A stretch of 64,000 nucleotides of DNA from Spirochaetota bacterium (lineage in GTDB: Bacteria; Spirochaetota; UBA4802; JAFGDQ01). The DNA is taken from NCBI GenBank assembly GCA_034190085.1, contig JAXHTS010000030.1:84564-148563 (forward strand). The letters run 5' to 3'. Positions 36,630 to 44,097 of the stretch are shown here, one piece after another (the first letter of the stretch is position 1; every line of letters starts with the position of its first letter). The notes beneath the pieces were generated by a model. It saw nothing but the letters and a program-made list of their open reading frames with translations. It was not told the DNA's origin and searched no databases. The position numbers and the translations under genes were made by a program.

Positions 36630-37649
36630 ATGAAGGAGATAACATACGAAGAAGCCTATACATTAAAAAAACCCTTCTTTATTGATGTTCGATCTCAATA
36701 TGAATATTCTATTGATCATATACCTGGCGCTGTTAATGTTCCTCTTTTTAATAATGAAGAGAGAAGGGAGATTGGACGGATATATCATCTCTTAGGAAAA
36801 GGTGATGCAATAATTAGAGGAAGTGAGATTGCTGGCAGTAAAATCGGAGATATTGTAGCAAATTTACATAAAGTTAGGGACAGCGATTTTGTAATATATT
36901 GTTTTCGTGGAGGTCTTAGATCAACATCCCTTGTTTCGCTTTTCACATCACTCGATTTCAATATATATAAGCTTAAGGATGGTTATAAGGGATATAGAAA
37001 ATATGTTTTATTGAGGCTAAATTCATTAAGCATCAAACCCAAAGTATTTGTAATTCAAGGACTAACAGGAACAGGAAAGACTGCTGTACTGAGGAGGTTG
37101 AAGAACTCAATCGATCTTGAGGGGATGGCAGGGCATAGAAGCTCTGTTTTTGGAGGGATTGGCCTACAGCAGAAGACACAGAAGATGTTTGAAAGTCTTC
37201 TGCTGAACAGAATAGATTCTCTTAATGAGGAAGAGTATATTGTATTTGAGGGAGAATCAAGAAAGATAGGGAATTTGCACATTCCCTTGAAAATACTCAA
37301 TCACTTATATAATTCTCCCACAATACTTTTGAAGGCTAGCATAGAAAGAAGGGTAGAGATTTTATTAAAGGAATATACAGTAAATTTGAATTCTGATGAG
37401 GTGGTCTCAATAGTTAAATCATTATCCAACCGCATAGGAGTTAAGAATGTCAACCTCTTGGTAGAGCTTTTTATGAATGGGAAGTTATTTGAGTTTACGA
37501 GATTGCTTCTTGATAAATACTACGATCCTCTATACAAGCATACCCTGAAAAAGATGGATTTTATTGCTGAAATTGTGAATATAAACTGTAACAAAACGAC
37601 AACCGAGATTGAGAGGATTATTGAGGAGCATATCCACAGTGCAGCGTAG
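36630..37649 (+). CDS. mnmH: tRNA 2-selenouridine synthase
   Basis: 339 residues. N-terminal rhodanese domain with FIDVRSQYEY and active-site loop VIYCFRGGLRS (Cys about 91), then a P-loop domain with Walker A GLTGTGKT (about 144-151) and the EGESRKIG motif. This order is specific to MnmH (SelU/YbbB), which converts 2-thiouridine at tRNA wobble position 34 to 2-selenouridine using selenophosphate, through a geranylated intermediate. It implies that the organism makes selenophosphate (SelD), relevant to the UGA-containing gene 3 kb downstream. Length is slightly under the usual 350-370. Confidence 0.92.
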   Translation: MKEITYEEAYTLKKPFFIDVRSQYEYSIDHIPGAVNVPLFNNEERREIGRIYHLLGKGDAIIRGSEIAGSKIGDIVANLHKVRDSDFVIYCFRGGLRSTSLVSLFTSLDFNIYKLKDGYKGYRKYVLLRLNSLSIKPKVFVIQGLTGTGKTAVLRRLKNSIDLEGMAGHRSSVFGGIGLQQKTQKMFESLLLNRIDSLNEEEYIVFEGESRKIGNLHIPLKILNHLYNSPTILLKASIERRVEILLKEYTVNLNSDEVVSIVKSLSNRIGVKNVNLLVELFMNGKLFEFTRLLLDKYYDPLYKHTLKKMDFIAEIVNINCNKTTTEIERIIEEHIHSAA

Positions 37650-37714
37650 CACATATATCAGTTTGTTTTACATTACCTTAGAAAGGAGTATAATGATATA
37701 CAATAAGCTATTTG

Positions 37715-38443
37715 TCAATCAACCCATAGAATTGAGCTGAAATCCTTTATTTTCTGTGATTTTATAATTTTTTTCCATTTCTTCCTAATCAGTGATCCAC
37801 GAAGACTTGCACCTTTAAAATTTACTGAGCTGAGGTCCGAAAAAGTGAAATCCACTTGAATAAGCAATGAGCTGCCAAAGTTTGCCTCATTGAGTTGTGC
37901 CCTCCTGAGATCTGCTTTTGTAAGATTTGCGTTAAACAAATTCGTTAATGTAAGGTCTGCATCCCTAAAATTTGCGCCCCTCAAATCAGCCCCTAGCATG
38001 TTTGCACCTGATAATTTTGCTTTATTGAGGTTAGCATTTAATAATTTTATTCCACTTAGATCAGCATTACGCAGATTTGCTCCGGTAAGATTTGCTTCAG
38101 TCAGATTCGCATTAGAGAGATTTGCATTGGTGAGGTTGGCGTTACTGAGATTTGCGCCAAAGAGATTCGCATTTGAAAGATTAGCATCAGTAAGGTCTGC
38201 ATTCCTGAGATCCGCATTGCTTAGATTTGCTCCACTTAAATTTGCTCGTCTAAGGTCCCTACCCTTAAAATCCGAATTGCTGAGATCTCTTTTGCTTAGA
38301 TCAATCCCAATAAGATTCTGATCCTCTTGCTGGAGTTGGACATTATCAGCATCCTTTGACAATGAACTACAATTTACACTAAGTCCGATAAAGAGTATAA
38401 AGCATAGATCCATAATTTTGGAAATAAATTTTATTCTTGTCAT
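37715..38443 (-). CDS. Pentapeptide-repeat protein, probable lipoprotein
   Basis: 242 residues from ATG 38441-38443. A longer frame exists, but a promoter lies inside it (38466-38494), and the ATG chosen gives a leader ending in IGLSVNCSS, a spirochaete-type lipobox (Cys about 22). The rest is almost unbroken A(N/D)Lxx pentapeptide repeats (about 30, such as ANLSNANLFG), forming a right-handed quadrilateral beta-helix. Most known repeat proteins of this kind are cytoplasmic; an exported one suggests an envelope role. The C-terminus ends in a basic segment and a short non-repeat tail. Function unknown. Confidence 0.8.
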   Translation of the reverse strand: MTRIKFISKIMDLCFILFIGLSVNCSSLSKDADNVQLQQEDQNLIGIDLSKRDLSNSDFKGRDLRRANLSGANLSNADLRNADLTDANLSNANLFGANLSNANLTNANLSNANLTEANLTGANLRNADLSGIKLLNANLNKAKLSGANMLGADLRGANFRDADLTLTNLFNANLTKADLRRAQLNEANFGSSLLIQVDFTFSDLSSVNFKGASLRGSLIRKKWKKIIKSQKIKDFSSILWVD

Positions 38444-38465
38444 TTTATGCAAACCTGTTGAAATT

Positions 38466-38494
38466 AAAATATTGACTAATTCACTAATTGTCAA
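38466..38494 (-). promoter_or_regulatory. Probable promoter of the pentapeptide-repeat gene
   Basis: On the minus strand TTGACA (38494-38489), a 17-bp spacer and TATTTT (38471-38466). It sits just ahead of the ATG at 38443 and supports that start. Confidence 0.6.
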
Positions 38495-38635
38495 GATAAA
38501 ATATAACCTCATTGACCTTTGGTTGATTATAAAGAATAAACCTAATACTCCTAGAAACAAGTGATTTATTATTTAATAATAACATGTAAAACTATTTGAG
38601 ATTAGTTTAATAGTATATATTAACGATAAGTTTAT

Positions 38636-39913
38636 ATGAAGGATAAGATAAAAGGAATTCTAATTGGGAATATTCTTGGCGATTCCCTCGGAACGTCATT
38701 AAATGGATTAAGCAGAGGACATATTAAATCTATATATAAAGAAATCGTCGCATATCCGGATCCAATTCCCGCGTTAAAGGGTAAAATAAATAAATGGCGC
38801 AAACCAGGACTATACTCTTCTCTCACCCAGATGATGATAATATTTTCATCTATATTAAATATCAGCCCTAAGAGGAAAATATCAATATTTCTGAAGTATA
38901 TTAAGAATTGTCCACAAATTGGGGGATGCGAATATGGCATATTTCGGCATCCAGGACATATGGAACGTAACCTAATTAAAAGAATCTATTCTACGGATAA
39001 GCGCGAAGAAATATCTGAATTCACTTCTCCATGCGCAAGGCTTATTCCAGTAATTATACCAGGGCTTTTAGACAATTCAATCCCACAGATACAATTTATA
39101 TCTAACATAATAACCTTCTCTCAGGTATTTAACCGAAATATTGCAACAACTGCCGCCACTTTAGCCTTTGCAACAATCCTTAGGCGACTATTATATGATA
39201 AATATGTTTCCAAGCTGATTCCCATTGCGATAGAGGAAATCAATATCCTGCAAGGAGTAATAATGGACAATTCTCTCCTCATAGATGAACAAATAATTGA
39301 TGTTCATTCCCTAAAAGACTCATTAGCTTCCTTTAATAAAATATTTAATGAGATTGAAGCAATAGAAGTCAAGGAATGTGCTGAAGAGATCATCTGTAAG
39401 CATGTTAATAGATCACTGAAGACACCGATAAAAAGGGCAACAGTAAATAATCCCCTTAGTATTGTTCCATATGCTATCTATCTTGCTGGAATACAGCTAG
39501 AAGACCCATCTACCGCCCTTTTTTCATCTCTTCATGAAGGTGGATCTACCTCTGTTTTATGCTCTCTCACTGGAATAATAATGGGAACGATCTTGGGCAC
39601 ATCATGGCTTCCAAATAATTTAGTTCAGGGACTGGTAAATAGAAAGCAAATTCTTTATATTGTTGAATCCATTGCATCCAGAAATGTCACAGATTCAATG
39701 ATCCTTGACTTTGTTCAATCTGAGGTTTCACTAACTACAAAAGAGATTGAGGAATTGAATGCAAAAATGAAACATTGGAAACCAAATGTCAAAACTCATA
39801 AAACAAAAAAAGATCAGGAAAAAGAACTTACACAACATGTTGTTGAGAGTTGGACAAAACTCGACAAATCGAAATGGAAAAGAGAAAAAAGAAGAAATAT
39901 AAGTAAAACTTAA
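38636..39913 (+). CDS. ADP-ribosylglycohydrolase-fold protein lacking metal-binding aspartates
   Basis: 425 residues. The N-terminus GILIGNILGDSLGTSLNGL matches the first motif of the ADP-ribosylglycohydrolase (DraG/ARH) family. The family's Mg-binding TDDT motif is replaced by YSSLTQMM (residues 60-67), and the C-terminal GGDTDT motif reads GGSTSV (about 302-307), though the following helix (LTGIIMGTILGTSWLP) keeps the family's Gly/Ala pattern. Both metal sites therefore lack their Asp residues, so hydrolase activity is unlikely; it may bind ADP-ribose or be a pseudoenzyme. A Lys-rich tail closes the protein. It is transcribed alone. Confidence 0.65.
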   Translation: MKDKIKGILIGNILGDSLGTSLNGLSRGHIKSIYKEIVAYPDPIPALKGKINKWRKPGLYSSLTQMMIIFSSILNISPKRKISIFLKYIKNCPQIGGCEYGIFRHPGHMERNLIKRIYSTDKREEISEFTSPCARLIPVIIPGLLDNSIPQIQFISNIITFSQVFNRNIATTAATLAFATILRRLLYDKYVSKLIPIAIEEINILQGVIMDNSLLIDEQIIDVHSLKDSLASFNKIFNEIEAIEVKECAEEIICKHVNRSLKTPIKRATVNNPLSIVPYAIYLAGIQLEDPSTALFSSLHEGGSTSVLCSLTGIIMGTILGTSWLPNNLVQGLVNRKQILYIVESIASRNVTDSMILDFVQSEVSLTTKEIEELNAKMKHWKPNVKTHKTKKDQEKELTQHVVESWTKLDKSKWKREKRRNISKT

Positions 39914-40290
39914 TATATCTCCTACATAGATGGAGTCATACTCCTTCAATTATATTTTCACTAATACATTTAAAGTTTGCTTATATATATTTGGCAGCTT
40001 AAAATCTTCATTGTATGAAGGTTCGTGAATTTCAACCCTATTTGTTGAAGCACCTCCTTTACAACTTTCTAATCTCTAAAATATAATTAACTAATCTAAA
40101 AAATACTTGCATATTCCATTCTGATATTGTTTATTATTAAGACATTCTGAGTAAATTAACATCAATGCAAATGTTGAAATATCAACACAATAAACGCACT
40201 ATTTTATAGGAAAAATTAGACAATTTACAGTGGTTTTTTTAACTCGGGTTGTATTAAATAATTTATTTACGAGGATGTGTAAATTTAGTC
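39914..40290. other. Gene-free AT-rich spacer before the UGA-containing gene
   Basis: No gene, tRNA or strong hairpin is visible in this 377-bp stretch, and I could not identify a convincing promoter for the following gene. Confidence 0.5.
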
Positions 40291-40734
40291 ATGAGTAAAA
40301 GATTTATTATATTTTCAGTTTATATTATTTTTAGCATGTTAAACCTCTCATGTTTTGGAGAACCTAAAATTGAATTCTATGAGACACATCACGACTTTGG
40401 TGAAGCAGGACAGAATATGACCTTAAAGCATACCTTCTTCTTCAAAAATGCTGGAGGAGGGACATTATTGATAAAAAAGATAAAAGCAGGTTGAGGTTGT
40501 ACCGGAGTTCTTCTCTCAAAGAAGGATATCCCCGCTGGATGCGAGGGAGAAATTGAGGTAATCCTAAAAACAGGCAAGAGAAAGGGCAAAATTAAAAAAT
40601 CTATTTATGTACATTCAAATGATCCGAAATCGAAGAGAATGAAATTAACTATATCTGCAACCATTTCTGAAAAGATGACATTGTCTTTTGAACAGTTTAA
40701 TAATCCATTTTTTCAACTTGATGATGACAAATAA
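40291..40734 (+). CDS. DUF1573 lipoprotein with in-frame UGA, probable selenoprotein
   Basis: 147 codons. The leader MSKRFIIFSVYIIFSMLNLSC has a lipobox (LNLSC, Cys about 21), so the protein is likely a lipoprotein. The mature domain starts with EFYETHHDFGEAGQN and reads FKNAGGGTLLIKKIKAG, then a TGA codon at 40492-40494, then GCTGVLLSKKDIPAG and on to KKSIYVHSNDPKSKRMKL before TAA at 40732-40734. DUF1573 proteins have a CGCT motif at exactly this point, so UGA replaces the first Cys: U68-G-C70-T. The domain is intact on both sides in one frame, which argues against a pseudogene. The U-x-C pair suggests redox or thiol chemistry in the envelope. A plain nonsense mutation is the main alternative. 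Confidence 0.8.
40498..40547 (+). promoter_or_regulatory. Candidate bacterial SECIS hairpins downstream of the UGA
   Basis: Two stem-loops follow the UGA. The first, at about 40504-40530, pairs GGA and TTCTTC with GAAGGA and TCC around loop TCTCAAA; the loop starts 19 nt after the UGA. The second, at 40531-40547, pairs CCCCGC-side bases with GCG, a bulged A and GGG around loop TGGAT; its loop starts 41 nt after the UGA. As I recall it, the bacterial consensus wants a loop 16-37 nt away with a G in the first two loop bases: the first meets the distance, the second the G rule. Either could serve SelB. Confidence 0.45.
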
Positions 40735-40882
40735 TATCTTCTGGGAAGTGTTTTCTTACTTAATTGATAAAGGTGAGTTATACTAATCGTTGCGCTAATT
40801 AAAAGAGCTATTTATTCTTTCGACCTGTTTAGGTTAATGAGTTTCTTAAGAGGTTTGCAAGTAGATTTAAAGTGAAATTATC

Positions 40883-40928
40883 GGGGCTGCCTGAAAAGAG
40901 CGCTTTTCCAAGACAGCCCCCTTTTTTT
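40883..40928 (+). terminator. Intrinsic terminator after the UGA-containing gene
   Basis: A long GC-rich stem (GGGGCTG with CAGCCCC, plus an inner GAAAAG/CTTTTC pair) is followed by seven T (40922-40928). It ends plus-strand transcription just before the convergent beta-barrel gene. Confidence 0.85.
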
Positions 40929-40953
40929 CTAACTTATAATCTTATATTATTAA

Positions 40954-41613
40954 CTAAAAATTATAACACACCGAGCCATAGATTGTAAATGGCAGCCAAT
41001 CTCCCAGACTGAGATCAATAACATCAATTCTTCCGCCAATGTCAATTAGAATATCACCCTCTAATGGTATTACATAACCACCCTTCACTACAAAAGTTGT
41101 GAAACTTTCATCAGCTGAATAAGACACACTATAAGGTACGAAGGTATAGTCGTAATAAGGATATGTAGGAATAGTAGTCATAACAGGCATGTAAGATTCC
41201 ATTTCCCAATCCCATTTCAATTTTGTTATTGCCAGACCTGCTCCAATATATATTGCATCAAAAGCGCTACCCTCCTTAAAATCTTTTGACAACCAATAAC
41301 GGGCGCCTACACCAATCTGATATACCTGGAAATTACTCCATAAATCCGTTGCCTCGGATATTAGTAGATCATAGTAAAAATCTCCCTCTATTGTTATTGC
41401 CGGATTTACTTCATACTGAAAAGAGAGTAACAATGGAATTGAATAATCTATCCAATCGCCAGCATCCCCTAATGGATAAGAAAATCCAAGGCCACCGCTG
41501 GCCAACATCTTCTTGTCAGATGACTCATTTAGATCAAAATCCTCAGCAATAGAGATACCTGTTACTGCAAAAACTAAGAATAATACAACAATAGATAAAC
41601 ATAACTTTTTCAT
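40954..41613 (-). CDS. Outer-membrane beta-barrel protein
   Basis: 219 residues with a clear signal peptide (MKKLCLSIVVLFLVFAVTGISIA, cleaved near AEDF). The mature part alternates hydrophobic and polar residues in about eight strands (for example AITIEGDFYYDLL, QIGVGARYWL, AIYIGAGLAITKL) and ends in the C-terminal aromatic VCYNF, as barrel proteins do. A good ribosome binding site (GGAGG) precedes the ATG. It may be a small porin or an OmpW-like protein; the function cannot be named. Confidence 0.72.
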   Translation of the reverse strand: MKKLCLSIVVLFLVFAVTGISIAEDFDLNESSDKKMLASGGLGFSYPLGDAGDWIDYSIPLLLSFQYEVNPAITIEGDFYYDLLISEATDLWSNFQVYQIGVGARYWLSKDFKEGSAFDAIYIGAGLAITKLKWDWEMESYMPVMTTIPTYPYYDYTFVPYSVSYSADESFTTFVVKGGYVIPLEGDILIDIGGRIDVIDLSLGDWLPFTIYGSVCYNF

Positions 41614-41885
41614 AAAAAGCCTCCAACTTATTCATATCAATACTAGTAATTTATATTACTTTTTGTTAAAGAAGATAATTCTGTCAATAAATTTTTACTT
41701 TTATGTATATGGTTTTAGAAAATTCGAGAAAGCTGGATGGAAAGGGTAAATTATGGTAGTTTTCGAAATTATGTAGAAAATTAATTAGACATTAAGGCTT
41801 TAACCAACCGCTATAACAATAAAGAAAGCAGATGTTCTCTACTCATGATCAATGAGCTGAATTATTATTTATTGTAAATAAGAAC

Positions 41886-43193
41886 CTACTTTTTCATTTC
41901 GACTGTAATCCTTAAGGGATGATCGTGAATATTGACTATTTTTTTCTCATCCCCAGGATTATAGGTTTTTGTAAAAAAATGTACTAACCTAAATTCTATT
42001 GGAAATTCTTTAACCTTATCCCAACCACTTCTGAAATCAAAACCTATTCCAGGAAGCTCTCCAGTCACCTCTTCCATAGAATCCTTTACATTCTTGTCAT
42101 CTTTAAAATATAAAAATGCTTTTACTGGAGAGTTGGATGGGTAAATACATCTTGACCAAAAGGCCAATTCCTCATTTGAAAGCACAAACCACTGAAAGGG
42201 GGATAAATCGAGTTTTTTATCTGAATCGTCCATCACTCCATCGATTATGTGTCCTTTTGGATTGGTAGAAGAGTAAAAGGTACAACCCATGCAATCAGCA
42301 AAATCATCATATATGTGGACATGAAATTTGCTTGGAAGAATAGGAAGATCAACAACAAAAGGAAAGCTGGCATAGGAATAATAATATAGTGTATTCTGTT
42401 TAGTCTTACTAGCAGATATTCCAAAAACAAGCGGTGTCTTATTCTCACTATGCACGATAACTCGGACAGGGCCATCAATATAGCCAATCTCCTTTACCTT
42501 TATATCTTCTTCTGATCTGTGGAGGGTGAAAAACTTTTTTAATACTATACGAACCTTAACCCGATCAATAAGATCTGATCCACCTCCGCCAATCTTCTCC
42601 CAAAATGCATATTTGCTAGCTGCAACAGGATTCTCTTTATTAAACCTAGTGATATAATTCCAAGCCACAATCTTCATTTTTGCAGGATCATAATTCACGT
42701 AATCAATATCAGAAGGCCTTGGAGGATTATCAAAATTCATTAGATATACCCAACCCTTCTTTTCATTAGTAGGATCTATAATGGTTATCTCAACGATTCC
42801 TGTGGCAGTCTTTGGCAAATCCATTTCACGCATAATCTTATCACCCGTATCTCGCGCCATGAATACAAGCTGATCATTGGCATCGAAATGGGAGTTGTCC
42901 TTGTCAACAGACTTCCCTTTTCCCTGGGTTAATATAAATTGATCTTTTTCGTCTAATTCATCGATTTGAAAAGGAATTGAAACAAAACTACCATTTTGTA
43001 GCGAATATAATCCATATCTGGAAATTGGTTTTCCAAGTATCTCCGAGCATTGATCTCCCGTTAATACAACGCAATCCATTTCACGCTCCAGCGTTTTATT
43101 GCTATTATTAGAAGCTATAATAAAATTGTTATGACAAAAAAAGACCAAAAATACACTAAGAATTAATGAACACATAACGATATCAATTCTCAT
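41886..43193 (-). CDS. Exported protein of unknown function
   Basis: 435 residues with an N-terminal leader (about 6-28, IVMCSLILSVFLVFFCHN). The body looks beta-rich with several aromatic strands (LYYYSYASFPFVVDLP, GWVYLMNFDNPPR), and a DCMGCTF Cys pair at about residue 302. It begins with VVLTGDQCSEILGKPIS and SIPFQIDELDEKD, a pattern seen in secreted proteins whose N-terminal domain handles carbohydrate or lipid, but I do not recognise a family. GGAGG sits well before the ATG. Transcribed alone; probably periplasmic. Confidence 0.65.
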   Translation of the reverse strand: MRIDIVMCSLILSVFLVFFCHNNFIIASNNSNKTLEREMDCVVLTGDQCSEILGKPISRYGLYSLQNGSFVSIPFQIDELDEKDQFILTQGKGKSVDKDNSHFDANDQLVFMARDTGDKIMREMDLPKTATGIVEITIIDPTNEKKGWVYLMNFDNPPRPSDIDYVNYDPAKMKIVAWNYITRFNKENPVAASKYAFWEKIGGGGSDLIDRVKVRIVLKKFFTLHRSEEDIKVKEIGYIDGPVRVIVHSENKTPLVFGISASKTKQNTLYYYSYASFPFVVDLPILPSKFHVHIYDDFADCMGCTFYSSTNPKGHIIDGVMDDSDKKLDLSPFQWFVLSNEELAFWSRCIYPSNSPVKAFLYFKDDKNVKDSMEEVTGELPGIGFDFRSGWDKVKEFPIEFRLVHFFTKTYNPGDEKKIVNIHDHPLRITVEMKK

Positions 43194-43349
43194 GTTTATC
43201 CTCCATATATAACGGATATTAAGTTTTATGATTTATTCTAAATTAGATAAAGTCAAGAAAATTCTCCTCTGCTTACTTGAAATATCACCATATATTTGCG
43301 ATAAAGAGAAGCCATCAATTAAGTCCTTTCTTCAGGATGGAAATAATTG

Positions 43350-43376
43350 AATTTCTATTGTTAAACAATAGAAATT
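43350..43376. promoter_or_regulatory. Near-perfect 27-bp palindrome in a divergent promoter region
   Basis: Two 13-bp arms (AATTTCTATTGTT and its exact complement) flank one central A. It lies between the minus-strand exported-protein gene and the plus-strand PilZ gene. Without a T tract on either side it looks more like a regulator-binding site than a terminator. The remaining bases of the 492-bp gap show only the PilZ promoter. Confidence 0.5.
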
Positions 43377-43604
43377 ATCATAAATAATATGTGTTATCTG
43401 ATTTCCAATGCATTGAATATATAAATTTATATATATAAACTAAATAAATCAATTAAACATGCCGAAGATATAGTATAAATGATTGATATCACTCATTTGT
43501 TTATATTTTATCGCTCTTCAATTATCATAGAAAATTAGAGGTATATATACTAATGTAATATAGTTGATATTCATATTAATTAGCTAGGTAATGTTGATAA
43601 TAGT

Positions 43605-43633
43605 TTGACAATTGGTGAAAAATATATTATATA
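43605..43633 (+). promoter_or_regulatory. Probable promoter of the PilZ gene
   Basis: TTGACA at 43605-43610, a 17-bp spacer and TATATA at 43628-43633, about 52 bp before the ATG. Confidence 0.65.
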
Positions 43634-43685
43634 TTTAATATAATGCTTATTTAAGTGAATTCAATTAAGGAAAAAATGTTAAATT

Positions 43686-44021
43686 ATGGAAGACAGAAGA
43701 ATTGAGCCGAGAATTGATACTGCCTTTATTGTTAAGTGCAAGGTTTTACCGAAGAGGGATAAGACATTTTTTACTGTAATTAATAATTTAAGCACCGGTG
43801 GCATTAAAATTTTTTGTGATAAATCCCTGCCTTTGGGAAAAAATGTAGATGTCAATATAAATCTGCTTCAGGAAACAGCGGAAGCCAAAGCTCAGGTTGT
43901 ATGGTGCAGCAAGAAGAAGAATTATTCAGGAAGATATTTAGTGGGATTGAAATTCTTAGAGGTCAATGAAACCAATATGCATAAATTGGGAAACTTTATA
44001 AATGTAATTCAATCCTATTAG
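43686..44021 (+). CDS. PilZ domain protein (c-di-GMP binding)
   Basis: 111 residues, a single PilZ domain. RRIEPR near the N-terminus is the RxxxR arginine motif and NLSTGGI is the (D/N)xSxxG motif; both contact cyclic di-GMP. AQVVWCSKKKNYSGRYLVGLKF is a typical later strand pair. It has no output domain, so it likely acts by binding another protein, for example in motility or adhesion control. AAGGA lies 14 nt upstream of the ATG, a little far. It is a lone plus-strand gene. Confidence 0.85.
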   Translation: MEDRRIEPRIDTAFIVKCKVLPKRDKTFFTVINNLSTGGIKIFCDKSLPLGKNVDVNINLLQETAEAKAQVVWCSKKKNYSGRYLVGLKFLEVNETNMHKLGNFINVIQSY

Positions 44022-44097
44022 GATTTAAAACATAAGAAAAATGATTTATTTTGCCATGTTTATTCACTCCTTTCCCAACATCAGCCTCAAAAACTTA

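Noticed and set aside
37890..38321. Long plus-strand open frame antisense to the pentapeptide-repeat gene
   Set aside because: It is a by-product of the regular repeat on the other strand; the translation is a periodic Arg/Phe/Ala/Leu string with no ribosome binding site.
38444..38560. 39-codon N-terminal extension of the pentapeptide-repeat protein
   Set aside because: A sigma70-type promoter lies within it and the internal ATG gives a convincing lipoprotein leader.
40291..40494. 67-codon protein ending at the TGA, or a pseudogene
   Set aside because: The downstream 79 codons continue the same domain without frameshift, and the TGA falls on a conserved Cys position; selenocysteine explains this better.
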